Positions 36,000 through 46,400 of a DNA stretch of 64,000 bases are shown piece by piece. The DNA is taken from contig NZ_CP081299.1 of the NCBI RefSeq assembly GCF_019711195.1, positions 2,170,001 through 2,234,000 on the forward strand, given 5' to 3'. The notes beneath the pieces were generated by a model. The model was not told the DNA's origin. It saw only the letters and a program-made list of their open reading frames with translations, and did no database searches. The number at the start of each line of letters is the position of its first letter. Position 1 is the stretch's first letter. Source of the DNA: Dyadobacter sp. NIV53. Lineage in GTDB: Bacteria; Bacteroidota; Bacteroidia; Cytophagales; Spirosomataceae. A program made the translations under genes and the position numbers.

Positions 36000-37049
36000 A
36001 TGAAAACGCAAAAATCAGGTAGTAAAGCCATCGCCATTGTTGCCGGTATACTTTTAGCAACTGCTGTTGTATCCGAAGTAAATGCCCAGGTAAAAGATTA
36101 TGCAACCGATACACATTTAAGTCCGGATGTGCGTGGCTTTCTTAAAGCGATCCATGATGGTCCGGGCATCGAAACGTTATCAAAAGAAAATGCACGGAAA
36201 GTTTTGGAAGGTGCCCAGGCAAACGTAACCTACGACTATTCACAAATAACGGAATCAGAAAAAACGATCACTGCCGAAGGCGAAACTGTTAAACTGAACA
36301 TTATGCGCCCAAAAAATGTTAAGGGCGTGCTTCCGGTATTTATTTTCGTACATGGCGGCGGCTGGATTCTGGGAGACTACCCTACGCATAAGCGAATGGT
36401 CAGGGATCTGGTATTGGGATCGGGAGCTGTCGGTGTTTTTGTAGAATATACCCGCACACCGGAAGCCCAATATCCAAAGGCGATCAATGAAGTATATGCC
36501 GCAACAAAATGGGTAGCTGAACATGGTGCAGAAATAAATGTTGACGGGAAAAGATTAGCCGTGATTGGCAACAGTGCAGGAGGAAACATGGCTGCGGTTG
36601 TATCATTATTGGCCAAAGAACGTAAAGGCCCTGAAATTAAAACAACCATTCTGATGTGGCCGACTCTTGATACAGACTTCACTAACGAATCCTTCAAATC
36701 CTTTGGAGCCGACCGTTTTTTAACGATTCCATTTATGGAATACCTGTATGACCTGTATGTTCCTGATCATTCAAAACGTACTGATATCCACGTTTCTCCA
36801 TTGCTTGCGTCTCTTGAACAATTGAAAGGCTTACCTCCGACTTTGATCCAGGTTGCTGAAAATGATGTGCTTCGTGATGAGGGCGAAGCGTACGGACGTA
36901 AACTTTTAGAGGCAGGTGTAAAGGCTACAACGGTAAGATACAACGGAGTTATTCATGATTTCGGTTTATTGAACCCTCTGTCTGAAATTCCACAAACCAA
37001 AGACCTGTTTGTTCAGGCATCCGCCCAGCTGAGACAATATCTTAAGTAA
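36000..37049 (+). CDS. Secreted alpha/beta hydrolase (hormone-sensitive-lipase family esterase)
   Basis: This encodes 349 residues with a signal peptide (1-30, cleavage after VNAQ). Oxyanion motif HGGGW at 118-122, nucleophile Ser192 in GNSAGG, and probable Asp289 (ENDVLRD) and His319 (VIHDFG) complete the triad, all typical of family IV esterases. It probably hydrolyses short-chain esters or similar small substrates in the periplasm. It is divergent from the epimerase gene, with a 273-base shared upstream region, and is closed by a hairpin terminator. Confidence 0.93.
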   Translation: MKTQKSGSKAIAIVAGILLATAVVSEVNAQVKDYATDTHLSPDVRGFLKAIHDGPGIETLSKENARKVLEGAQANVTYDYSQITESEKTITAEGETVKLNIMRPKNVKGVLPVFIFVHGGGWILGDYPTHKRMVRDLVLGSGAVGVFVEYTRTPEAQYPKAINEVYAATKWVAEHGAEINVDGKRLAVIGNSAGGNMAAVVSLLAKERKGPEIKTTILMWPTLDTDFTNESFKSFGADRFLTIPFMEYLYDLYVPDHSKRTDIHVSPLLASLEQLKGLPPTLIQVAENDVLRDEGEAYGRKLLEAGVKATTVRYNGVIHDFGLLNPLSEIPQTKDLFVQASAQLRQYLK

Positions 37050-37065
37050 TCGGAGTATTAATAAT

Positions 37066-37097
37066 GAAAGCACCTGCCATTGAGGACAGGTGCTTTC
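37066..37097 (+). terminator. Hairpin terminator after the esterase
   Basis: GAAAGCACCTG (37066-37076) pairs with CAGGTGCTTTC (37087-37097): an 11-bp perfect stem with a 10-base loop, 16 bases past the stop codon. The following T-run is short. Confidence 0.75.
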
Positions 37098-37202
37098 CTA
37101 TTGGAAATGATCAAACCATTCCTGCCATTTTGCCCAAAAACAAGTGTTTGTCCACTTGTAAATATCTATCAGATAAAATCTTAAGTAAAAATTCACTTTG
37201 AT

Positions 37203-37444
37203 TCATGCAAAAAAATCTACTTTTCAAATATTTATAAAGAGACCGGAATAAAGAGTTTCAATGTTAGCCAGAACAGAATTCTAAGCAATATCAGTGAAAC
37301 TGCGGAAGAGAAATATGATAATTTTACAAATCATATCCAGCATTCAATAGTCGCGTACCGCTGCACATGATCGCCTCTTATCTTAGCGTATCGCTTGAAA
37401 GGCTAAGCCGTTTGAGTCAGAATCATATCAAAAGAAACGTTTGA
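37203..37444 (+). pseudogene. Remnant of a Crp/Fnr-family regulator (C-terminal part)
   Basis: The space after the esterase contains decayed coding sequence. One frame reads FNVSQNRILSNISETAEEKY then DNF, typical of the stretch before the helix-turn-helix in Bacteroidota Crp-like regulators (compare LL..TAEERY..F). After a frame change near 37353-37358 it continues as PLHMIASYLSVSLERLSRLS and QNHIKRNV with a stop at 37442, the usual C-terminal recognition helix (IASYLGxSxExLSRIR). The cyclic-nucleotide domain is missing. It is recognised by pattern only; I could not run a search. Confidence 0.55.
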
Positions 37445-37524
37445 AGTTGACTCAATATCTCTGATGATTTTAAGAATAGCCGTTTAATTTATGAATGTTA
37501 CAAGTGTAGTGTGAGTTAATAAGT

Positions 37525-37839
37525 TCAATCGTATAAAGATTTAAACATTTGAGTATGCGCAAATGGATGGTCAGGATGATTTTTGACTACAATAAAGTGC
37601 CCTTTACCGTGTGATTTAGAGATAAGTCCCAGCTTACCCAATTCCAGATATCCTGCTTCAACCGTAGCCCTGGATATCTGGTGATGGCTGCTGAATTTAT
37701 TAATCGATGGAAGTCTGTCTCCATTCTTAAAATCTTTTCGCTCAATACCATTTGTTACAGACCAGATAAGTTGCTTATACATGGGAATAAGGCTATTTTT
37801 ATTTAAGGAAAATAATTCGCAATCAATAATCCTGTTCAA
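37525..37839 (-). CDS. Short GntR-family (YtrA-like) transcriptional regulator
   Basis: A 104-residue protein consisting of the GntR winged helix only: PMYKQLIWSVTNGIERKDFK, GDRLPSINKFSSHHQISRAT (recognition helix, RATVEAGYLELGKLGLI) and the wing SKSHGKGHFIV. The short tail after it lacks a ligand domain, so it is YtrA-like or a truncated FadR/MocR type. YtrA regulators usually control an adjacent transporter, but here the same-strand upstream neighbour is an amidohydrolase, 41 bases away, and the two may share a transcript. Codon use is AT-rich like that of the surrounding decayed stretch. Confidence 0.8.
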   Translation of the reverse strand: MNRIIDCELFSLNKNSLIPMYKQLIWSVTNGIERKDFKNGDRLPSINKFSSHHQISRATVEAGYLELGKLGLISKSHGKGHFIVVKNHPDHPFAHTQMFKSLYD

Positions 37840-37880
37840 GATTGTAAGTAATATGAGTTATGAATAGACAGCTTAAATAA

Positions 37881-39245
37881 TCAATTTTTAGAAACCGGAC
37901 CGCTACTTACTTGTTTACCCGATTTATAAACTGCATTTATTTTCCTGGTGTTTTTGATATCATCCAAAGGGTTTGCATCCAGAACGATCAGGTCTGCTTT
38001 TTTGCCTTTGGCCAGGGTGCCATATTGCTTATCTATTCTTAACACCTTTGCCGAATTTATTGTCGCGATTTGAATAACCTGGGAAGGAGTCAGGCCAGCC
38101 TTAACCATCAATTCAAGCTCCAGATGCTCTGCAAAACCTTGTGCTCTGATTGGCGTTGCGCCTGAGTCTGTACCTAAACTTACCAGGATTCCGGCATTGT
38201 AAATTTTTTTCAGGTTTTTCAATGCATTTTCAAATCCTTCCAAATTTCCTTTGTAAGCTGCCGCATTTTTTACATCACTCCTATACTTTTCCGATGTTAC
38301 CATTTCATATACACCTGGTTCACAAGCAGTTTTAAAAAATTCATCAGTAATAAAATCCGGATTACCGGCAAAGATCACATTAAATGCGTACAAGGAAAGT
38401 GTTGGAATATAAACTACATTTTTCTGTTTCATGAGGCTAACCAATTCATCATTAATGACCGTTTCCCGGAGACTGTGTCCAAAAATATCAATTCCATTGT
38501 CAAGAAGCTGTTTGGCATCTTTCATATAAAAAGCATGTGCGATGGCGCGTAATTTATGCTTGTGAGCTTCCGAAATAACTGTCTTGTATATTGTCGAATC
38601 CATCTTTTCGAACCTGCCACCAAAATCGTCTACCCACATTTTTACCATTTCAGGATTTAATGCGGCCAGACTATCCATTTCAACGGCTACCTGAGCGGCG
38701 CTTGACGGCCTGTAAACCTGATCCATGGCGAGTTCAATCGGCGGAGCACCTTTGGGAACTCCAAAACCGTAACCGGCAGAAAACATCCGTGCACCGGGTA
38801 ACCGGCCATTTTTAGCAGAATCCAACAAACCTGTTTCAAATATAAACGGACGGTCGCTTCCCATGGACAAAACGGCTCCCAAACCATAATCCTGATATTT
38901 TTTTAATTGCCTCAATACATTGTTCCGGGTGTAGTTGGCCGGTACAGTTGATGTTCCTTTTAGTGCACCAATATGCGCATGGGTATTTATCAGGGCAGGC
39001 ATCACCGTCTTACCAGCCAGGTTCAGTATGGTTACATTTTTAGCATTCAGCCTTTTCCCGATAGCCGCAATGCTGTCTCCCTGAATAAGAATGTCCATGT
39101 GCAGCTGAGCCGGACCACCATTGCCATCAATTAAAGTAACGTCTTTTAATAAAATACCATTTCGTGTTTTCTGATCTTCACCACTATTCGAAAATAATTT
39201 TACCAATAAAAGCAGGGCAAGTAATGAAGAAGGAAAAGAAACCAT
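37881..39245 (-). CDS. Exported amidohydrolase (imidazolonepropionase/prolidase-like)
   Basis: This encodes 454 residues with a hydrophobic N-terminal segment (FPSSLLALLLLVKLF) acting as a signal peptide or anchor. It has the metal-dependent amidohydrolase set: THAH (His89, His91), a candidate carbamylated Lys in VKMWVDD, later His in IAHAFY and FGHSLRE, and the catalytic Asp in SLGTDSGAT. The C-terminal YGTLAKGKKADLIVLDANPL is the classic end of the composite beta domain. It likely hydrolyses C-N bonds in cyclic amides or dipeptides; substrate unknown. It is divergent from the FAD monooxygenase gene. Confidence 0.92.
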   Translation of the reverse strand: MVSFPSSLLALLLLVKLFSNSGEDQKTRNGILLKDVTLIDGNGGPAQLHMDILIQGDSIAAIGKRLNAKNVTILNLAGKTVMPALINTHAHIGALKGTSTVPANYTRNNVLRQLKKYQDYGLGAVLSMGSDRPFIFETGLLDSAKNGRLPGARMFSAGYGFGVPKGAPPIELAMDQVYRPSSAAQVAVEMDSLAALNPEMVKMWVDDFGGRFEKMDSTIYKTVISEAHKHKLRAIAHAFYMKDAKQLLDNGIDIFGHSLRETVINDELVSLMKQKNVVYIPTLSLYAFNVIFAGNPDFITDEFFKTACEPGVYEMVTSEKYRSDVKNAAAYKGNLEGFENALKNLKKIYNAGILVSLGTDSGATPIRAQGFAEHLELELMVKAGLTPSQVIQIATINSAKVLRIDKQYGTLAKGKKADLIVLDANPLDDIKNTRKINAVYKSGKQVSSGPVSKN

Positions 39246-39520
39246 ATTTTATGATCAGATTAGTGAAAATTAACAGACAAAATTAAATTTAACAATAATA
39301 AACGGTATCAATGTAATATCGACTATCAGATAAATTTAAAAATCCATGGCTTTTTTCTTTCATGTTTAGCTAAAATCCAATAACTGGAATGGTTTTTTCA
39401 AAATCAGGAAGAACGCTTGATGATCAAGATCATAATAGGCATGATTTGGTGGACAGACGGTATTTTTTATTTAAAATATCAGCTGAAAAACAATAAGTTA
39501 AAATAATATTAACTAAAATA

Positions 39521-40717
39521 ATGAGGAAAATCCTGATTTCAGGCGGAAGTATTGCAGGCCCAACGCTGGCATATTGGTTACATCGTTACGGTCTTCATGT
39601 AACATTGGTTGAAAGTGCACCAGAACTGCGGCTGGGTGGACAAAATATTGATGTTAAAGGCCCGGCACTGGAAATAATCAGGAAGATGGGCCTTGAAGAT
39701 GAGATTCGCGCTGCAAATACCACTGAAATCGGGCTTCGTTTTGTAAATATAAAAAATGAAACTATTGCTGAATTTCCAATTGGTAGTTCGCTGAGTATGA
39801 CACAGGAACTGGAAATACTGCGTGGAGATTTAGTACAGATTTTGTATAAAAAAATAAAGGACAATGTGCAGTACATTTTCGGGGATTACATCACTGCCCT
39901 GGATCAACATCCGGATAATGTAACTGTGACTTATTCTAGCGGAAAAACAGAGGTATTTGACCTGGTCATATCCGCCGAAGGTATTGGATCCCAAACAAGG
40001 AAACTTGTCTTTGGAGATGAAATTAAATTCAAATATCTGGGTGTGTATACCGCCTATTTAACTATTAAAAAGGCAGAAAGTGATAGCCGCTGGGCACGCT
40101 GGTGTAATGCAGCCGGCGGTATCGTATTCGTTTTAAGACCAGATAATAATGGACAGACGCGAGCTTCTGTTACCTTTCTTTCACCTGAAATGGGATACGA
40201 GAAACTTTCCAATAATGAAAAGAAAAATATCCTGATTGAAAAAATAAAAGACGTCGGATGGGAAGCTGCAAGACTTGTTAAAGAAATTCAGGATTCGGAA
40301 GATCTTTATTTTGAAAGGGTTAGCCAGGTAAAAGCTCCGAAATGGAGTAATGGCAGAGTTTGTCTAACCGGAGATGCCGCCTGGTGCGTCACACCGATTG
40401 CCGGAAAAGGCGTGGATCTATCTGTATCCGGGGCATACATTCTGGCTGGTGAACTCTCCAAAACAAACGACCATGAGAAGGCATTTTTGAACTACGAAAA
40501 CCGGATGCGTCCTTATGCGGAATCGGCTCAGAAATTACCACCTGGTGTACCCGGAATTGTGTATCCAACCTCGAAAATCGGCGTAGCTATCTTGAACGGG
40601 CTTTTTTCCTTTGTTGGCAGTAAACCCGTTAAAAATATCATGAATCTTTTCAGCAGCAAAAATAAAGAACCCGAAAAGGAAATTGAATTGCCGGATTATG
40701 AAATGGCAACCAATTAA
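39521..40717 (+). CDS. FAD-dependent aromatic-hydroxylase-type monooxygenase
   Basis: A 398-residue protein with the N-terminal dinucleotide motif ISGGSIAGPTLAYWL, an early acidic residue after the second strand (LVESAPE) and the late GD motif CLTGDAAWCVTPIAGKGVDL, which binds the FAD ribityl chain. This is the para-hydroxybenzoate hydroxylase-type layout, similar to TetX-like and salicylate hydroxylase-like enzymes. It has no signal peptide. It could oxidise an aromatic or polyketide substrate, including drugs, but nothing in the sequence fixes that. It is a stand-alone gene divergent from the amidohydrolase. Confidence 0.92.
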   Translation: MRKILISGGSIAGPTLAYWLHRYGLHVTLVESAPELRLGGQNIDVKGPALEIIRKMGLEDEIRAANTTEIGLRFVNIKNETIAEFPIGSSLSMTQELEILRGDLVQILYKKIKDNVQYIFGDYITALDQHPDNVTVTYSSGKTEVFDLVISAEGIGSQTRKLVFGDEIKFKYLGVYTAYLTIKKAESDSRWARWCNAAGGIVFVLRPDNNGQTRASVTFLSPEMGYEKLSNNEKKNILIEKIKDVGWEAARLVKEIQDSEDLYFERVSQVKAPKWSNGRVCLTGDAAWCVTPIAGKGVDLSVSGAYILAGELSKTNDHEKAFLNYENRMRPYAESAQKLPPGVPGIVYPTSKIGVAILNGLFSFVGSKPVKNIMNLFSSKNKEPEKEIELPDYEMATN

Positions 40718-40867
40718 TAAAAGTCTATGTAAAAATTTTCCGGATGAATTAAAAATCAAAGGACAGTTGCAGGACACGGCTATTCAGTTTCCTCTAATAT
40801 TAGTATCCTAAAATTGCAAGTTCTTTCCGAAAAAAATCGGAGGATTAAACATAACTATCTCTGATCT

Positions 40868-41095
40868 CTATTCAGAAATGCTATCAACCAGCTTTTTAAG
40901 TAACGGAACTACAATAAAACCTGTTGGAATGGACAGCCATAATTCAACGAGAAAATAATCCCAGAACCAAATTTTCAAAAAATTGGGCTGCCACCCTAGC
41001 CTGGTTAAGAGCAAGCCAAAACTCATGATCCCTGACATGGCAATAGAAACCAGTAAAGTAAAAACGATTATTGATTGTATTTTTGAAAGCTTCAT
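40868..41095 (-). CDS. DUF2798 small membrane protein
   Basis: This encodes 75 residues with two membrane helices (about 8-30 and 45-66). The text SIAMSGIMSFGLLLTRLGW and FLVELWLSIPTGFIVVPLL matches the DUF2798 pattern. Role unknown. The upstream outer-membrane-type gene ends 11 bases before its start, so the two are probably co-transcribed. Confidence 0.82.
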   Translation of the reverse strand: MKLSKIQSIIVFTLLVSIAMSGIMSFGLLLTRLGWQPNFLKIWFWDYFLVELWLSIPTGFIVVPLLKKLVDSISE

Positions 41096-41106
41096 ATTTT
41101 TGTTTT

Positions 41107-41802
41107 TTAGAATATGTCTGTTTTGATAAAAACTCCGAAGTTGTTCACATTGTCGGCATTCGGACCGTAAAAATCGTGATTCGAACCGACTCCAAATTGA
41201 ACACTTTTAAAGGATACACCTAGTCGTAGATAAATACTGCTTACCTCATGAAAATCCAGCTTCGTGTTATAATTGTAAAGTCCCTGAAGCCGGGTATAGA
41301 TCCCCCAATTTTTTGATAACCTTGGCTTAAACTCCAAAACTGTAAAAGTCTCAAAATTATATGTTTGGGTCAAATCAAGCCGGGGCAGGACGACTATGAC
41401 GAAATCCGGGCCCGCAAACAAGTATTGTAGTCCTGCTGTGGGCCGTACAGTGATCAAATTTGAGTTTGAAGAGCCAATCGCTGATAAACCTCCCGTCACT
41501 GAAATACCTTTCCATACCTGGGCAGTAAGTATGGATTGTGAAAAGAATTCTGCCGTTTGTCCGATCTTCTTATAATCACCCATAAAATTGGTGACGTTAA
41601 AGAAACCAAATCTGGATTTTGGCGAAAATTGTTCGCTTACAATCAATTGGAAAGTAAATGCTTTATTTCCTGCAAATATTTCAATTGGAATAGGTGCCCC
41701 GCCTATGGGAACATCTCCGGTTTGTAAACTGTCCGTTGTCTGGGCGACAGAAGGCTCTGATCCCAGGATCAAGGCAATGAATACTAGTTGTTTAAGCTTC
41801 AA
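41107..41802 (-). CDS. Predicted outer-membrane beta-barrel protein, unknown function
   Basis: A 231-residue protein with a signal peptide (1-20, ending VAQ). The mature part is a run of amphipathic strands with frequent aromatic ends (TFQLIVSEQFSPKSRFGFFN, YLRLGVSFKSVQFGVGS) and a terminal Phe, typical of small outer-membrane barrels. No named family is recognised. It sits in a same-strand group: DoxX, AraC, this gene, DUF2798. The AraC regulator 68 bases upstream may control it. Confidence 0.7.
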   Translation of the reverse strand: MKLKQLVFIALILGSEPSVAQTTDSLQTGDVPIGGAPIPIEIFAGNKAFTFQLIVSEQFSPKSRFGFFNVTNFMGDYKKIGQTAEFFSQSILTAQVWKGISVTGGLSAIGSSNSNLITVRPTAGLQYLFAGPDFVIVVLPRLDLTQTYNFETFTVLEFKPRLSKNWGIYTRLQGLYNYNTKLDFHEVSSIYLRLGVSFKSVQFGVGSNHDFYGPNADNVNNFGVFIKTDIF

Positions 41803-41870
41803 TCTTTCTGATTTTATGTGTCAGTAAAGATACCTGATCAGGCTTTTGGCTAAAAGGACAGACAAAGCAA

Positions 41871-42758
41871 CTATTCGGACAATTCAATCATCTTTCGGTA
41901 TTCGGTTGGTGTAAACCCGGTATGCTTTTTAAAAAAACGGCCGAAATAGGAAACATCATCAAATCCTATTTCAAAAGCGATCTCACTGACTGCAAGGTTG
42001 CTTTGCTGCATTAAAACTCTGGCTTCCAGAACCAGCGTTTCATCAATTAAAGCGGATGCAGAACAACCTAATGTTGCTCTCACCGATTTGTTTAAATGAT
42101 TGGGTGTGACATTTAGTTCGGAGGCATAAAAGATGACCGACTTCTGCGAAGTGATATGCTGATTGAGAAGCCTTTTAAATTCTATTGTAATACGCTCATG
42201 AGCAGGGAAATTGATTCTCGTTTGAAAGTCAGTTAACTGTTTCATTTCGGCAAGAACAGTAGCCAAATACAGTTTTAAGATATTGGCATTGGCTTCACTT
42301 TCATTAAGTTTCTTCATACGATTGAGAAGCATCAAAAAGTGCTCCGCTTCCAAATTATCGAATTTAATGACAGGCCGGATCAACCAATCGGAAAGATCAA
42401 TTTTAGTATGAGATAAATAATCACCGGCAAAATGAAAATAAAACCCCTCGATATCGTCTGACATAAACGAAAGGCTTGTAATCTGGCCAGCAGGAACAGC
42501 AATTATCGAATTTTGCTCAACGGTGTAATTGTCTATCCCAGAGCTTGCAATAAGTGAACCTTTCGCTATCAGGATAATTGAGTGGTTTTTCTGCCTGTGT
42601 GGCGGCAGCGGCATCTTTAATTCATAGGTATCATCTGAAAGTCCATGAATATAAAAATCGTTAAAATTTTTCTTAGCGTATTCCCCTGGGTCATAGTAAG
42701 ACATGATGACTTTGAATCCATCGTCTGCTAAGGTCGGTATGCCTTTTATTTTTTTCAA
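41871..42758 (-). CDS. AraC-family transcriptional regulator
   Basis: This encodes 295 residues. The N-terminal cupin-like domain (about 30-150; IIAVPAGQITSLSF) senses a ligand. The C-terminal 100 residues have two helix-turn-helix units (VIFYASELNVTPNHLNKSVR and LAVSEIAFEIGFDDVSYFGR) and the FKKHTGFTPTEYR end. It follows the DoxX gene by 16 bases and precedes the barrel/DUF2798 genes, so it probably regulates this small group. Confidence 0.93.
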   Translation of the reverse strand: MKKIKGIPTLADDGFKVIMSYYDPGEYAKKNFNDFYIHGLSDDTYELKMPLPPHRQKNHSIILIAKGSLIASSGIDNYTVEQNSIIAVPAGQITSLSFMSDDIEGFYFHFAGDYLSHTKIDLSDWLIRPVIKFDNLEAEHFLMLLNRMKKLNESEANANILKLYLATVLAEMKQLTDFQTRINFPAHERITIEFKRLLNQHITSQKSVIFYASELNVTPNHLNKSVRATLGCSASALIDETLVLEARVLMQQSNLAVSEIAFEIGFDDVSYFGRFFKKHTGFTPTEYRKMIELSE

Positions 42759-42774
42759 TCTCGTCTGTTATTGG

Positions 42775-43152
42775 CTAATCAGGTATGGCCCTGTAAATAG
42801 CTAATTTATTAAAGTAAACATACGATATAACCAACAGCAATAAGTTAATTAACGGACCGATCGCTGCTGACATGCCATCCACAACAATATGTGCTGTACC
42901 TGCAGAAATAAATACGATCGTAAATCCTGCATATGCCCATTCTTTAAACCTGTTGGCTTGTATGGGCAAAATAAGGGCGAATGCACCTATTAATTTGGCT
43001 GTTCCTAATTCAACCCTGAAATAGTCAGGAAATCCCAAACGTTTAAATTCTTCTGCAATCATTGGATTAGTAAAATACATGATGCCGGCAATTAATCCCG
43101 ATAATGCAACCAAACTCGTTGCGGTCCAGTAAACTATTTTATCTCTTTTCAT
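42775..43152 (-). CDS. DoxX-family membrane protein
   Basis: I use the ATG at 43152 (125 residues); the frame extends 42 bases further upstream, but MKRDKIVYWTATSLVAL is a natural start. Four membrane helices and the DoxX text ELGTAKLIGAFALILP, then KEWAYAGFTIVFISAG with conserved His in GTAHIVVDG. DoxX proteins are linked to redox homeostasis or unknown small-molecule processing. It is the first gene of a likely operon with the AraC regulator 16 bases downstream. Confidence 0.87.
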   Translation of the reverse strand: MKRDKIVYWTATSLVALSGLIAGIMYFTNPMIAEEFKRLGFPDYFRVELGTAKLIGAFALILPIQANRFKEWAYAGFTIVFISAGTAHIVVDGMSAAIGPLINLLLLVISYVYFNKLAIYRAIPD

Positions 43153-43350
43153 GTCACAAAAGTATCCGTTATCAATCTTAACGGAACGGACCAATGAAGC
43201 AAATATCCAGACAATTCAATCAACTTTTGATTTACTTACAAACTGAACTGGTGTTTTAAATTCCGTCTCATATAGATAGCCTGGTGTTAAACACGCCCGT
43301 ATAGGCTCTCAGGATAATGGCAGGTCGAAATGATAATTTATTTAAATGCA

Positions 43351-43391
43351 AAAAACATCCGGCTGCTATTTCGAGCAAACCGGATGTTTTT
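43351..43391 (-). terminator. Terminator of the RND efflux operon
   Basis: AAAAACATCCGG (43351-43362) and CCGGATGTTTTT (43380-43391) form a 12-bp perfect stem with a 17-base loop. On the minus strand it starts 17 bases after the RND stop and is followed by TTTTTT. Confidence 0.9.
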
Positions 43392-43407
43392 GTTTTAAAC
43401 AATATAT

Positions 43408-46400
43408 CTACCCCTCATAAACCACAAGCGCCTCGGTAGTCTGTGGTTTTTCCTTTTTCCCAAACCGGACAACTAGTCTCTCAATGATCAGGTACATAGA
43501 TGGTACAACAAACAAGGTCAGTATCATTGAACTTGTCAGGCCGCCGATGATTACCCAGGCCATTCCGTTTTTGATTTCTGAACCTGCTCCGCTTGCCAGT
43601 GCGATTGGAAGCATACCCAGGATCATCGCCAGTGTGGTCATCAGGATTGGACGGAGCCTTTCTTTGCCCGCTTCGATCAGCGCGTCATGCGCCGAATGTC
43701 CTTTTGCTTTCAGTTCATTGGTAAAATCCACGATCAGAATGGCGTTTTTAGAAACCAGGCCGAGCAGCATAATTACCCCGATGATCGAGAAGACGTTGAG
43801 CGTTTCCATGGACAAGGCAAGTGCCAGAAATGCGCCGATTAAAGCAACAGGAATAGAGAACAGAACGACAAACGGATAGATCAGACTTTCGTAAAGCGCT
43901 ACCATAATCAGGTACACAAGCAATACGGCCGTAATTAATGCCAGCGCCAGGCTGCCAAATGCATCGCCCTGATTCTTGGTATCTCCCAGATATTCAATGG
44001 TTACACCTTCCGGTAATTCGATTTTGGCCGCTTTCGCCGCTATTTCATCGGATACTGAACCAACCGGCCTTCCTACTACATATGCATTTACAGTAATGGC
44101 ACTCAGACGGTTGTTACGCTGCAAAACACTTTCTCCCAATCCATCACCGACCTCTGCAAACTGGCTCAACACAAAACTTTGACCGTCTGTATTGGTAAAA
44201 GACAGATTTTTCACATTGCTGATATTCGAGCGGTTGTATTGATCCAAACCGATTTTAATATCATATTCATTGCCCGACTGCTTGAATTTGCTCTGGTCAT
44301 TTCCGCTGAAAGCGTTTTGAAGCGCTGCACCAACCTGGCTTGCATCAAGTCCCAGAAGTGTCATCTTTTCGCGGTTCAGTTTTACTTCTACTTCCTGTTT
44401 CTGGTTCTTGACTGATAATTCAACGAACTGTGTCCCGGCAATGCTGGCGATCGTTTCTTTATACTGATTTGCCACTTTACGTACATTTTCAAGGTTAACA
44501 CCTTTTACAGCTACCTGGATCGGAGCGGCACTCTGGCCCGTTATGCTCGTTGCAGCCGTAGTCACTTTCACGCCCGGAATGACTGCACTGATTTCTTTCT
44601 GCATCCTGAGCCCAAATTCCGCCGGGGTAAAATTCCTTTCCTTTTTATCTACTAAACTAACTGTAATGTCGGCCAGATTTCCGTTATTAGACGCACCTGA
44701 AACACTGCCGGATACAAATCCGACACTTGAAAATACGTTGACCACCTCCGGTTTTTTCATGATCAATTCTTCAACCTGCTGCGTGGCCATATTGGTTTGG
44801 TAAATACTGGCCGACGGATCCAGTTCCAGCTTGATAACCAGCTCACCCTGATCACCCGACGGCATGAATGTGGCGCCGATAAAACCTTTTCCCACAAGCA
44901 TTAAAGATCCGACAATGAGGACAATCACGCCTGATAGCAGATAGCGTTTTTTATGTAATACAATTTCTAGCAGATAAGCATAACCGGCAATTAACTGGTT
45001 GATTAAACTTTCAAAACCCAGGTTAATTTTGCCCCACAAAGTCTTGGGATCCATCACTTCCACTTTTCCAAAACGGCTTGCCAAAAGCGGTGTTACGGTA
45101 AAGGAAACGAACAAACTCATCAGCGTAGATATCACCACAACCAGTGCAAACTCGCGCAGGATCATACCGATAATCCCTCCTGAAAGTGATAACGGAAGAA
45201 ATACAACCACGTCCACCAATGTAATGGCAAGAGCTGTAAACCCGATTTCACTACGACCTTCCAGCGCAGCAGTCATCCTGTCTTTTCCCATTTCCAAATG
45301 CCGGTAAATATTCTCCAAAACCACAATCGAGTCATCGACCAGAATCCCGACCACCAGCGAAAGCGCCATCAAAGTCATCAGATTCAACGAAAAACCAAGA
45401 AAATACATGGCAATGAAAGTCGGGATGATCGAGCATGGAAGCGCGATCAATACAAACATCGAACTTCTCACACTGTGCAAAAATGCGAGCATGACAAGCC
45501 CGACAATAATAATGGCCAATACCAGATCTTCCATCACCGCATGGGCAGATGCAAGCGTATATGTACTCTGGTCGTTGGTAACCTGAAACTTCACATTCTC
45601 GGATTTATACTGACTTTCCAGTTTAAGGAATTCTTCTTTTACCAGCCGGCTTACGTCCACCGCATTGGCATCCGTTTGTTTGATCAGCTGCACTCCTATC
45701 GAAGGAATACCGTTTACATGACTGATGGCTGTTGTTTTGGCAGTAGCGTCTACTACTTCTGCCACGTTTTCAAGATAAATGGTTCCGCCCCGCATGTCTT
45801 TGGCAACGATCAGTTTTCTGATCTGGTTTAAGGAAGTCACGTTAGCATCATAGCGGATCGAGAACTGTTGGTTTTTGGTTTCAATCTGTCCGGCCGGGAA
45901 TGACTGGTTGCCTTTTGCAACTGCCTGGGTAATCTGGTCTATACTTAAATTATAGCCTTTTAATCTGGCCTGATCTATATTAACCTGAATTTGCCTTTCG
46001 TCACCGCCAATGATATTGACCTGGCCTACTCCCTGAAGATTTTGCAAAAGCGGCCGCACCTGCAAATCCATCAGATCATACAATTCCCTGGGTGAAAGTT
46101 TTGAGGTGACACCCGCCTGGATCACCGGCGTTTCTTCCAGACTGATCTTGTTTACGAGTGGCTTATCGATACCATCCGGTAATTCATTTTGCGCCTGGTC
46201 GGCTTTACGCTGAATATCGCGTTCTGCTTTGTCCACATCCGCACTGGCTTTCAGTGTTACGGTAATTTGTGATACGCCTTCCTGGGAAGTTGAAGTGATC
46301 TGGTCAAGCCCCTCAATAGAAGCAAATGCATCTTCGAGTTTTTTGGTAACCGTGCTTTCAACTTCTGCCGCGCCTGCACCCGGATAAATAGTGCTTACAC

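Noticed and set aside
37140..37159. Short palindrome ACAAGTG-TTTGTC-CACTTGT
   Set aside because: Seven-base arms only, downstream of a terminator and not placed before a gene; could be chance.
43230..43330. About 30 codons on the minus strand (GYLYETEFKTPVQFVSKSKVD) that might be a transposase or AraC remnant
   Set aside because: Too short to assign to any family, and no other remnant or inverted repeat surrounds it.
45298..45831. 177-codon open frame antisense to the RND permease, and 48219-48785 antisense to the TolC-like gene
   Set aside because: Shadows of strongly supported efflux genes with no protein-like features.
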